Shown: positions 47,700-58,102 of the stretch, piece after piece | Numbering within the stretch: position 1 is the stretch's first letter | How the letters are laid out: each line of letters begins with the position of its first letter | Assembly: GCA_031002005.1 (NCBI GenBank) | Contig: JARYHS010009186.1 | Coordinates: forward strand, 249,765,199-249,829,198 | DNA length: 64,000 bases | Origin: Vandiemenella viatica | Lineage: Eukaryota > Arthropoda > Insecta > Orthoptera > Morabidae | Direction of reading: 5' to 3' | The notes under the pieces: model-generated | What the model saw: the letters and a program-made list of their open reading frames with translations, nothing else | What the model was told of the DNA's origin: nothing | The model's database searches: none | Position numbers and translations under genes: made by a program

Positions 47700-49415
47700 A
47701 TGATAAATTAGGAATGAAATATCTAATTATGAATTATACCAAGTTTCAACCATTTCCATTAAGTCTATTCTGAACAAAGAAGTTTGCTAAGTTTGCTGTC
47801 AGTATAGCAAAAGATACTCCACAATATATACTACTTCAAATGCTTTTTTTTAACTGTACTATCAGTAAGAATGTTTGTGATGTCTTTCATATGATTTATT
47901 TTTACAACCTCAATCTTTACATATTTATATGATACAAGTTCTATTTTAACTTGAAGTGTACTTTAATATCAAGATTATGCTTCTATCTTTTTTCTTTTCT
48001 TTTACAATATTAAAGCTTTAAATTTTCTTCTCCTATGGGCTTTGTGGAGATTATTCCTATGTTAAAATGTCTATGTTAAGGAAGGTGATATGGATGTGAG
48101 AGTAGGAGTACTTAAAGTTTAGGGAGTGGATGGTATTAACCAAATGATGTCATATTTAAATGCTTACAAAGCTGACTGAGAAATCAGATTTAAATCCCCT
48201 GGCGCCATGATTGGGAACACAGTAGTATCTAAAAATCTTAGTGAATCAACCAAGATTTTTTATTGAAAATTTGCATGCAAATTTATCCAATTCCATTCAC
48301 TCAATGGTGTTGTATTACAAGCACATTTAGAAGGGCCACGTGCATCCTCGTCATTACTTTCTTCAATGCCACCATTGCTAGATTCACTATAATTATCATA
48401 AGAACTATTTTGAGACTGTTTTATCAATACTAACACGTTCTAAAACACTTTCTATAATATTTCAAACTTCCTTCTCATCATCATCATGAAATCTTTTCAC
48501 CATCATGATGACTACTGAGATCAACGAAAAAATATGATCAAAGAAATTATTGTTTCTCCACAAAAAGCAGTGTGTAAGGCCAGAATAGGGAAATTACAAA
48601 CATCGCATTTTAGCTCTTCATCTCAGAATACACACAAATGTCATCTCTGAGCTAGAAACTGAACAACATGCATTTGTACGAAGCAGTGCAATATTGCAAC
48701 CTACGATCGTTATTGATTTATGTGTCAAAAAATCGTGTGACAAACCTTGGTCATAATTTGAATCAAATAGGCAATTATGGAAGAAATTATCAACATGGAT
48801 CCAGAACATTAAAATGTTGTAATGTATATCTGAACCACACAAATGATACTAATGTAATTTTTTGAAGATAGGATTCTTGAAATCTGTCTAGAAAACGGTT
48901 GGGATAGCAGGGTGGGTTATGGTAGATATGGGACTAAAAAGTGTAGTTTTTTATATATATAATGAAGTAGATCAGTGATATGAAGAAGGCAGTGCTGAGG
49001 AGAGCATATTGAGGGCACAAGGCCCTGACAGTGGTGGATATTAGTGGTGTGATGGTTCTAACAGGAGGGAACCATAAAAATTCAGTGATGATGGATGACA
49101 CAGTGCCAATGACACATGGAAAAAATAAAGACATACGCGAAACATAAAATTTTCAAGTGCTAATCTTACTTTAGCAGAATACATTGTGGAATATTAGAGA
49201 ATATCAGTGAGAACCAGAACATTTAAATAAGAGAATTGTTAATTGAGTTATATCTCTTACAGCCTTGGTAAGGGAGCAGGAGAAGAATAGTGACAATGGA
49301 GAAATCACTAAGCACTAGATGAAATAAGTAAATATCAAAATTTCTAGAAAGATCACCTGTTCCTGACTGTTGCCACAGATGATAAAATTAAACGGTTGGT
49401 GAAGTCCAATACTCA
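47700..49415. other. CSTF1 intron, no repeat recognised
   Basis: AT-rich intron between exons 47566-47697 and 49417-49510; small frames at 48618-48865 and 48934-49134 have no support. Confidence 0.6.
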
Positions 49416-49416
49416 C

Positions 49417-49510
49417 CAGTCGTTCCAGCTCCTGTGTAGGCAATCAAACATCTGCTAGTTGACAACTCCCACAGTTTTATCAACGAATCCTTGCCTGAAG
49501 ATAAGATGTA
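49417..49510 (-). CDS. CSTF1: CSTF1, internal exon
   Basis: The acceptor is TTTTGCAG and the donor GTGAGT; it is 94 bases, starting in phase 0 and ending in phase 1. It encodes [20 protein letters not shown], then [11 protein letters not shown]. The residues [22 protein letters not shown] align directly with the fifth to sixth WD repeat of animal CstF-50, including the S/G-K-D and K-L-W WD signature. Confidence 0.93.
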
Positions 49511-49534
49511 CTGCAAAACAGAATTGTATTTCAA

Positions 49535-49936
49535 CTTTTCAGTTAAATAGATGCAACTAAGGAAAATGGAAGCGGCTTCTAGGCAATATAAATAAGAAAA
49601 GAAAGGGAAATTAACCCACCACATACCAAAGTGGACGGATGCGATGAGAGGGAACACTTATGCTGACAAACAACTACACAATATTTCGGCATCTGCCTTC
49701 TTCACAAGTAGAAAAATGGGCCACTAGGCTCGGAACGTGTGTACACAACGAACGTTAACTAATGACGTTCGTTGTGTACACACGTTCCGAGCCTAATGGC
49801 CCGTTTTTCTACTTGTGAACAAGGCAGATGCCGAAATATTGTGTAGTTGTTTGTCAGCATAAGTGTTCCCTCTCATCGCATCCGTCCACTTTGGTATGTG
49901 GTGGGTTAATTTCCCTTTCTTTTCAGTTAAATAGAT
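49535..49936. mobile_element. Foldback retroposon, copy 2, with 18-bp target duplication
   Basis: CTTTTCAGTTAAATAGAT is present at 49535-49552 and 49919-49936. Between them lie two 160-base inverted arms (49596-49755 and 49765-49924) around a 9-base centre, with 43 extra bases left of the left arm. Arm sequences differ by only a few bases. Each arm contains GAAGGCAGATGCCGAAATATT or its inverse, a perfect 4-bp stem before GAAA. It sits only 25 bases upstream of the acceptor side of a CSTF1 exon, inside the intron. Confidence 0.85.
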
Positions 49937-49999
49937 AACTTATATTTATGATAGTAAAACTAAAGGCAGAATTAATAAAATAAGACATTAATAGTAAAC

Positions 50000-50790
50000 A
50001 GGAAAGTGCTTTAAGTCAATGTGGATAGGAACAAGAATTTGGAAAGAAGAGATATCACTTATTAGACTTGGAGGAAAAGAGGATGGGGGGAGGGGGGGGG
50101 AATGCAATGACACACTAAATAACAAAATTAACACATACAAATAATTTTTCAAGTGAACCCTTAATCATTCTTTCACATTAGGTAATAGAAATTTTTGTTT
50201 GGCCTTTCTGGCTTTGGGCTTCAGAGGTCTTAATTAAGAAATGTGGATGTGCTATTTATGAATCTCCACTGACATGTAATGGTGTCAGATACAGCACCTT
50301 TGATAGTGTTCCATGCAGAAATGGAGGAAGTATAAAATCCTCTTCAATTCTTTCAAAAAATAAAGAATAGTGTACAAGAATTAATAAGTTAACTGATGAA
50401 TCTTTCTGTCCTGACCACGATTCCTGGCCTGAAATGAATCAAGTAAATACACAGTGCTCAGATATTCAAAAAATCACAAGTGTGTTTTGATGATATAAAT
50501 AACTCCAAAATCAATTGTCAATCAGTAAGAAAAAATGAAAACACAGCATATATCTGGGGAAAGCAAGGAGGAGACCATAGAATTACACTAGAAATTGCAA
50601 ATGAGATGAGCAAAATCCAGATCAATGGTGGTCAAGCAGTACTGAGAGGAAGAAGGATGAGTGACATCTTCTACTTGAAAGCTGACAGTGCTAGAAAGAA
50701 GCAGAAAAATTAAAGAATCAAAAGTCTTTTCAAGAAACACATTTTTAACAGAGTGATCAAATGAGGCTTCATTTTGTTAATGCAGACAAG
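50000..50790. other. CSTF1 intron, no gene seen
   Basis: A G-rich run lies at 50085-50100. The frame at 50480-50713 is lysine-rich and unlike known proteins. Confidence 0.5.
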
Positions 50791-50793
50791 GAT

Positions 50794-51028
50794 TTTTTTT
50801 TTTTTTTGCCTCGGGCTTTACATCTTGCTCAGGTCATTAGGGGTAGGAAAGGGGGCAAAGAACAGGAAGTAATATGAACATGGCCTTTTGAAGGAACCAT
50901 CCCACCATTCACCTAGAGATATTTCAGGAAAATATGAAAAACTGATGAAATCTGGATGGCCAGACAAGGATAAGAAATCCTCCCAAATGTCTGACCTGAC
51001 CATTACCACTCACCGACCACACTCAGTG
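50794..51028 (-). repeat. SINE family 1, diverged
   Basis: The A-rich end (T14 at 50794-50807 on +), body and a mutated head (CTGAGTGTGGTCGGTGAG on -) are present. The B box has lost its core. Confidence 0.7.
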
Positions 51029-51030
51029 CA

Positions 51031-51800
51031 GAAACGGAGCACATATATAAGATGAAATGTTTCCTCATAGCTTGAGTTGTATAAACGTTTTATGTATTAA
51101 AAAACAAAACTTCCAAATATGGCCAAGAATGAATTGAACTCTCAATATCCACAAAGATTTGTAACCAATAGTATTTCTTTCCCTCTTGCAAATAATTACA
51201 AGCTACTGAAAACAAAGTGGTAATGCATTGAGGAGAAAGTCTAAATTATATTGAAAAATTATATATACATATTTGGTGTTACTTTTTAAATAAATAATAA
51301 AAATTTACATTTCAACTGTTGTTGTAGTTGCCAAAGAGCAGAATCAGCTCCAAATTACTTTCATCATTTTATAATAACTATACATCACATTAACAGCGAC
51401 CAAAATATCTAGAACCACATTTCTAGAAATCTCCAGAAGTACCATAAAAACTCTTATAACAGTTTTATAGAAAATTTTCACATTCAGCACCTTTTAATTT
51501 GTCAGCTACTGGCAGATTTTGCATCTAGTACTTTTTGTTCCCGAGTGATCATCAAGACCTATAATGTACAAATACGTGTATCCCAATGTACTTAAGAATA
51601 AGAATTATTCAGTGAATTGTGAGACTAGGGAAATGTTTTCCTGATTAATTGCCTCAATAATGGGAAGTTAAAAAAACCAATAAGTGATCAAGTAATTTTC
51701 ATAAATGAAATTGGTATGAAAGATTACACAACTCGTAAACGACAAACTAGTAACTGCGCTCTTCAAGAATAGTTAGCATGAGCCACTCAATGAATCTCAC
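51031..51800. other. CSTF1 intron, nothing recognised
   Basis: AT-rich intron up to the donor of the exon at 51801. Confidence 0.6.
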
Positions 51801-51951
51801 CTTCCCATTTCGGGTGAAGCACACTGAACATACTTCTGAACCATCATGTGCCTTCATAAAAGTGTTCACACAACGGTTTGAGATACCATCCCACACCTTG
51901 ATACTTCCATCACGTCCAGCAGATGCATATATTCTACCATCAGGAGAGTAC
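51801..51951 (-). CDS. CSTF1: CSTF1, most 5' exon in the window
   Basis: The acceptor is TTTTTGGCAG and the donor GTGAGA; it is 151 bases, with the first base completing a codon from the missing upstream exon and ending in phase 0. It encodes YSPDGRIYASAGRDGSIKVW, then DGISNRCVNTFMKAHDGSEV, then CSVCFTRNGK. The block DG.SNRC..TF.KAHDG.EVCS...F..N.K is the clearest CstF-50 signature in the window. The four exons together give about 161 residues, the last third or so of the roughly 430-residue family protein. The N-terminal dimerisation domain and first WD repeats must lie past position 64000, implying an intron of at least 12 kb. Confidence 0.95.
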
Positions 51952-52159
51952 CTGCCAAAAAAACACAAAAATTAGAGTCAACCACTTATTTAGTTATTAA
52001 CTGCTTGAGCAAAAGTGGATTAACTTAATCACAAGACAATTTTTAAATCTGTTAAAATTTTGGAAGCTGAATTTCAGAAAATGCATTTCAATAAAACCTA
52101 GTTTTTAAATAAACCAGGTGCAAAGTGCCAGTAAATGCTTATAATGTATTCTTTTTTTT

Positions 52160-52420
52160 AAATTTAATTGCAATGGGGTGTTTCCCTACACACCAAATTT
52201 TCCCCTTTCCATTTCCCACATTCAGTTCCCCCAACTAACTTCAACTTTAAATTCTTTAAGCATTTCTCTTGCTGATTTTTTCCAATACCTGATCCCTTTA
52301 CCTATGAAAGAAAACCTTCCCACACTCTTATGCCTAATATTCCAGCAATATCTTTCCATGCCTCATCACCATTATAAACCTTGTATACTCCCATGACTCT
52401 CTTCACCCTCCTCCTACATG
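52160..52420 (-). mobile_element. LINE family A tail fragment
   Basis: On the - strand it encodes RRRVKRVMGVYKVYNGDEAW and KDIAGI, matching the block at 6600-6700. It directly abuts a foldback monomer. Confidence 0.65.
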
Positions 52421-52527
52421 GAAGGAAAGATAATATCAACCAACACTCACCAAAACTGAAGGGTGGAGGCAAACAGTGACACAAAAAGCACTATATTTCA
52501 GGTAATGCCCTTCTCCATGAAATATAA
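52420..52527 (+). repeat. Foldback-family monomer, truncated
   Basis: It has ACACTCACCAAAACTGAAGGG, then a diverged middle, then TATATTTCAGGTAATGCCCTTC. It lacks the left extension and has no inverted partner. Confidence 0.6.
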
Positions 52528-53954
52528 CATCTAAGCATCTTAGAATTTTAGTAAATTCTAGCCTCTCACCTCTAGGTAAAGATAGTTTTCATTTCATGTA
52601 CAGGTTATGGGAGTAAAGCTTTGTATAGCATAGAGATACTGTAACCAAAACACACTAAATAAAACCCTTTAGGGATAATAAAAGTATTCAAAATTAAATA
52701 AATGCTCTAAATAAACCTTTGATAACAAAAAGAAAACGTCAGTTTGGGAGGAATAGATTAAATCCCCCAAGTTCAGTTTCAAATAATAGATTTTGATATA
52801 GGTTAACTTCACAGTTTCTGAGTCAATTTGGTGCAGTAAAGACTTTCAGTAGTTGCTAAACGCCGAATATAAACTTTGAATGATAATAAATAAACTTTAA
52901 ATCAACTGAAAATTAAATAATCATCAGTAATCCAACTTTGTAATTATGAACTTCTAACTGGGGAGCATTTTGTCATTTTAAACCAATTTAGGAGCAAGAA
53001 AGCAACTCAATACTTGATAAACCAACTATACTAATTTTCTGTAATGATATTAACACCTTTTACTAACCTTAAATATGATAATCCAAAATAATCCAGTTTA
53101 GTACACAAGCAATTTCTAATATTTGGCATTTCACTGTTTTCACACACTTTCGAACAAAATAAAGTAATTGTAAGGAAGTAATCATGCAATTAAAATATAA
53201 ATTCACTAAAATTTCATAGTTTCTGAACGTTTAAATAACTTAAATCAATTTTTATACTTCGTCAGATACTCTGCACTTTTAATAATTTTTATCTCAAAAT
53301 CCTAGAGAACATTCGAAATAAAAAGTAGATTTCCGGGAAGACCTAAAAATCTAATATCACATATAATAATTTCAAGTAATTCCAAGTAATAGAACCGATC
53401 TTATAGAGATCTTAAAATTTATTTTTCATCACGACCATGAGGTCAACTTAGAAATTAATTTCGACCGATCTAAAGTAGGTACAGAGATGAGATAACTTTC
53501 AGAATACGTAGTTTAATTCAGTGAATCTCGTGGTAATTTTATATTTGCAATAAAAGTAACAGAAATAAAGTTATAAAATTAAAACTGAAATCACACTTTG
53601 GTTACGTCGTAGTTAAACTTTCCCTGCACCAATCTTAATAAAAATTACACCAATAAACTCAGGAATTTTAGTAGAAAACGGTGATAATAATAATATTTGC
53701 ATAAATTGTGGCATTAATAAAATGACGAAATGTAGAAGTTTCGAGAACAAAAGTACTTCCCCAGAGTAGAGAAATAGTTCACTCCTACCCTTACAACTTT
53801 TAAACCAGTTGCTTAAAATTATTCACTAAATATCCATTATTTCACAATTAAATATGTCGAAACACTGTCACACCTAAAGTTTTGGATAACCGTTTAGTTA
53901 CTGAGATATTTCTGGCCTAAATCGTAGAAGTGTTAGCAGAAAGTTGTGTTTTGG

Positions 53955-54387
53955 CTCTGACGTCAGCGAAGGTATAAATCAGAGGGCTGGGAGGTTACGG
54001 CGTCTTTTCCGGGTTTGAAGTCGTGCTAATAAGATGTTATAAGCGTGTGTGCGTTGGTAGGTTGGCAACTCCGACTTAGGTTGGTAGCTCAGGTCTTCAG
54101 TTGGCACTACCGGGGTCGGCCATCATGAAACATGTTCGGGGCGTGGCATTGGTTTACTTAACATGAACTTTTAATTTTCAACTGGGGTTTGGTCGGTCTC
54201 TACTTCTCTCCATAATCTGTGATTTTTGGAACAATTGTTCGATTGCCTAAGCAACTTAAGAATGCTGTTTGAACTTTGAATTTCATTCTAAATAAACTCT
54301 GAGAATTTTGGAAAAGTGAACTGTTTTATTTCTGTAGCTGCTGTAATACCTTTTCAATATTTGGGGTCTTCAAATATTGTGGCGACC
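53955..54387 (+). promoter_or_regulatory. Promoter-like / LTR-like segment
   Basis: TGACGTCA (a CRE-type site) at 53959-53966 and TATAAAT at 53974-53980 are spaced like a core promoter on the + strand. AATAAA follows at 54291-54296, and TGGCGACC at 54380-54387 resembles a retroelement primer-binding site. Taken together this looks like the end of a 5' LTR. No matching 3' copy was found downstream, so a plain promoter or a solitary LTR remnant is equally possible. Confidence 0.45.
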
Positions 54388-55691
54388 TGTAGCGTTCTAG
54401 TTGTATCCTGGCAACATGGTCAAATTAAATTAAAGTGTTCAACAAGTTTTCATCGGACTTGGAGGTGTGATCAAGAGAGTAAGTTAAGGCACATAGGCGA
54501 TACTCTAACCCCGGTGTCAGCCTTTGTCCTTACATGGGACTTTAAGGCTAGTGTTTGTTCAATTTCAAACTGTGGAGAGAGTTTACCGACCATAAGTGCT
54601 ATGAGCGAACTCCTACCCAAGGATAACATCTTCTTCGGGAAAGCATCCATCGACCTTGGCGGACGGATAGCTGCCAACCAGACTACACCAACGACGCCAC
54701 ACAACCACAGCTTCAAACCTACTTGCAGACCTGGATGTCGACTTCACCTCTTTCACTTCATCCGGAGTGCTGACCTGAGGGTCCAGAGGAGACGGACGTC
54801 GCTGTATTCGCCACACAGCATCGCTCCTTTTTCACCACGTCGACTACGGACATCTAGACTGCTCAAGTTAAGTAACATTATTCTTCATTTGAGATCGGGC
54901 CGCTCCATCCTAAACTTTGGCGACAGTTTAGGCCTGCCTGGAGCATTCTTTCCTATCATCTATGCAGTTTCTTCCTTCTTTTTCGTGCTGTATAGAAACA
55001 TCACACTTCCATCAATAGTTGACCAAAATATCTTATGATATTGTTCGAAGGTTGCAATCACAGTAACTGCATTTTTACTATTATTTATGCCATTACGGTG
55101 GCAAACTTGTGCTCGATTTTACTGAGTGATAAGACTTTGGGGTAATCTATTTTACCTATCAGCCTAATTTTACCTGGCTTTTCATTTTCTACGAGTGAAT
55201 TAACAGTGGTTTGGAACTTTATGTTGGTATGTAACTTCGATCAGCTGTTTTTGTGCCGACCTCCGATCAGCTGTTCTTGTATGCAACTCACAGAGTTTAC
55301 TACTACCGAGATTGTACATCTTTGCCGACGATTTGCTGAGACATACTGCATAGCAAAGATTTTTTTTTCTCTTTTCTATACCTGTGTTTACCATCTGCTT
55401 CAGTGATTGTCTCTGCTGTGTTTACATTTGGATACTTCGATTCTTACAGTGTTTTTGTTTTCTTTAGGAGTTAATACTATTCTTGTGTATTCGTTATTTT
55501 ATTTCTTTTTTGTGTTTTGGGAATTTCTATTTTATATTTTCTTTGTGTTTCTTATTTACATTTAAGCGTCGAATTTTAAAAGTTGTAGATCGGCTGTTTG
55601 CTATACCCGTGTGGAAACTAAATTACTGTATGCTCTTTTGGGTTTTAAGCACGTTTTCCACACATTTCAATTTCTTTTTACCTATTAAAAT
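54388..55691 (+). other. Leader-like DNA before the 55.7-kb coding region
   Basis: A splice-donor-like AGAGTAAGT lies at about 54476-54484. One 240-codon frame (54316-55038) crosses the presumed LTR end and has no family resemblance, so I do not call it a gene. No other feature was seen. Confidence 0.4.
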
Positions 55692-57176
55692 ATGGATTCA
55701 TATCTTGCAACTAGTATTACCCCATCATCACCTCAAACCAGTACTAGTAATGTACAGACAGTACCTACAACCGCTACTACTGACATTATATTCTTGCTCC
55801 AGTCACTTGACCAGAAGTTAGACCAACGACAGAAACTGTTTGACCAACTTTTTGAGGAACGAAAACAATGCTTTCAACATCTTAATAATAAACTTGATCA
55901 ATACAAAGATGAATTTCATACTGAATTGGATGAACCAAAACAAGAACGCAACACTAAGTTTGAACAACAAAATAAAAAGGTAGACCACTCAATCAAAGAG
56001 CTTAAAGACCTTCCGCATACTACTATTGAACAAAATATACAACATGAAGAGGTTGAGGGTTGTGAGGAAAGTTTAAGTGATTTCATAAAAAAGACTTTTG
56101 AAACTTTGACACAAAACTTACAAGCAGTCGTAACAGACAGAACTGTAAACATAGCTACTAATTTAGGTGAGAAACTTGACCGTGTTAATGATCGCTTCGA
56201 CCAGTTAGAAAAAAAGCGTGATGAAGCACACCAAGAAATGTTACAACAAGTGCATCGAACTACACAAGAAATCAAAGAAGGCTTTAATAAACATCAAACT
56301 GTAGTTAATACCCACCTTAAACAAAGCAGAGATAAGTTTGATAAGTTGAATGTTTCTAATATAATTTCTCAGCCTACATCTCAAACAGCTGACGTTTCAC
56401 AAGTCTTTGACCTGCCAGATATAGGTGACAATGCTGAAACTAACCTTGCGAATGTTATGGTACCTGAATCGGAGCATCCAATACAATCAGCTGATTTAGT
56501 AGCACACACCACCATTCCACAGCCATCAGCTGTCCAAGTAACTGCACCTGTTTTGCCCTCACTACAATGCACAATTACTGAAACCCTAATTGCTAATGGA
56601 GCAGAGCTGCCTGCATTAGCCTGTAGTGATGTACCTGATACTAAAGCTGATCCTATTGTGGATAATTTAGAAAAAGCTGAAACCCATTCTGCACCCACAG
56701 AGGTGACAGAACATAGCATTAATGCATCAGCTGATCCATTACCATCTACTGACCAATTAGATTCTATTTCAGTAGCAATAACTGATTTTACCAAGACGAA
56801 AATTCATGCACAATTATCAGCTGACCTTTCTTAGGTCATTGACCTGCCTTCTGTAGTTAAAAATGCTGGAACAAACCTTGTAAAGGTTAATGTGTCTGAA
56901 TCTGAGCATACCATACATTCAGCTGATCTTCACAATACTACTGAACAACCAGAAAGCTTGGTTGATTTTTCGGCTGACTTGACACATCCTACTATGATAC
57001 CGTCAGCTGACAACTTGCCTGTACATCCTAAAGCAGTGCAACTTATTTCTGATATTTGTAGGAATGATGAACCTATACCAGTAATTTTGGGAAATAGTGA
57101 TGACTTAATTAGTTGCAATGTTGATATGAGCAATCAACACAATAGGCATCACTCAACTGACCCCCCAGTCCATTAG
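55692..57176 (+). pseudogene. Unrecognised coiled-coil protein with internal duplication and one in-frame TAG
   Basis: Starts at ATG 55692 and stays in one frame for 495 codons except for a TAG at 56832-56834. Residues about 35-230 are dense in Lys, Glu, Gln and Asp with heptad-like Leu/Phe spacing (LDQKLDQRQKLFDQLFEERK), i.e. a long coiled coil. From residue 236 there is a roughly 144-codon duplicated unit. Unit 1 starts SQVFDLPDIGDNAETNL (56397) and unit 2 starts S-stop-VIDLPSVVKNAGTNL (56829); later shared parts include SESEHTIHSADL. SADL/SAD motifs recur at least six times. The stop therefore replaces a Gln codon of the ancestral duplicate. The coiled-coil start is reminiscent of some arthropod Ty3/gypsy gag proteins, but no capsid or zinc-knuckle signature is visible. 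Confidence 0.6.
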
Positions 57177-58102
57177 TTTGCACACCGCAAGCAAGTAGCA
57201 AACCATTCAATAAGAAATTGAAAAAGCCAACTTTCGTTGACAAATTAAATATACAGTTAACAACTAAAATGTTCCCTGAAAACAGTAATCGAAATTTTTC
57301 ATTGCTATCAGTGCCCATTTGGGAGATTTTCAGATTAGCAAAACAGATGGCGCATTTCATTCTCTTTCAGAATGTTCCACATGAGGTACTGACTTTGATT
57401 TGTAACACTTCCCACATTGGGGATAAGATACACCATATTGCCAGAAATTTTTCAAGCTATAAAAACCTCAGTACAGCTTACTATGACATTGTGCTGAAGC
57501 TCTTTCATTCCTGTGATATGGAAGAAAATGGTGTATATCTTTCACAACCCACAGTACCCATGCTATGTCAGCACAGAAAGACAAATAAAAAGAAAACTAT
57601 TTTTAGCTATCAATGCTTTGGGAGGGCTCCTAAATTTAAAAGCCATGTGAACCCTTTCATACCAAATAAAGACACACTCTTTGCTGAATGGAGGAATGTC
57701 TTAAAACTTAAACCTACTAATCCTCCTGTTCAGGTACACCCATTGGAAATCTACGCTTGCACACAGTCTCAGACAACCTGTGTTACTTTAAATGTTTTTC
57801 ATTTTTGCACCTTTTTGACAGTTAGTATTTGTTTATCTGAGTCTTTTACTCAGCTGAGTTTGATTTTTGAAGTTGTATTGGGACCAGAAGTTTTGCAAAC
57901 TCTTTACTTTTCTAATGAGTACTTTCATCTAATAATATTTGAACATCTACCTTGGGAAGTCATACGCCAGATTAGATTGGATAGGATTTCTGAGACACCA
58001 AGGGTGGAACTTATGGATGTTGAGATGGATTGTCGAAGAGATAAAGTTGTTTGTACAAGTAAGGAAGTTGATGCTCTAGTTAAAGTAGAGGTGGAGATAT
58101 AA
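57161..58102 (+). CDS. Second part of the unrecognised coding region (-1 frame)
   Basis: Open in the -1 frame from 57161, with the first ATG at 57218, ending at 58102. The switch point coincides with CCCCCCA at 57161-57167, read in the upstream frame as C-CCC-CCA. The N-terminal part (KKLKKPTFVDKLNIQLTTKM) is basic; the middle contains FILFQNVPHEVLTLICNTSH and a run of Lys/Phe-rich sequence; the C-terminus is acidic (VELMDVEMD). I recognise no domain. It is either a -1-frameshift extension of the 55692 frame or was fused to it before a one-base loss. It sits in the CSTF1 intron on the opposite strand. Confidence 0.5.
   Translation, partial: PPSPLVCTPQASSKPFNKKLKKPTFVDKLNIQLTTKMFPENSNRNFSLLSVPIWEIFRLAKQMAHFILFQNVPHEVLTLICNTSHIGDKIHHIARNFSSYKNLSTAYYDIVLKLFHSCDMEENGVYLSQPTVPMLCQHRKTNKKKTIFSYQCFGRAPKFKSHVNPFIPNKDTLFAEWRNVLKLKPTNPPVQVHPLEIYACTQSQTTCVTLNVFHFCTFLTVSICLSESFTQLSLIFEVVLGPEVLQTLYFSNEYFHLIIFEHLPWEVIRQIRLDRISETPRVELMDVEMDCRRDKVVCTSKEVDALVKVEVEI

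Larger units (their letters stand above)
51952..53945. other. CSTF1 intron with repeat scraps
   Basis: A LINE family A tail (- strand) at about 52160-52420 and a foldback monomer at 52420-52527. The rest (52530-53940) is very AT-rich; I looked on the - strand for further CSTF1 exons and found none. Confidence 0.6.

Noticed and set aside
54316..55038. 240-codon open frame upstream of the coiled-coil region
   Set aside because: It starts inside the LTR-like segment, has no domain, and its composition follows the base composition; more likely leader DNA.
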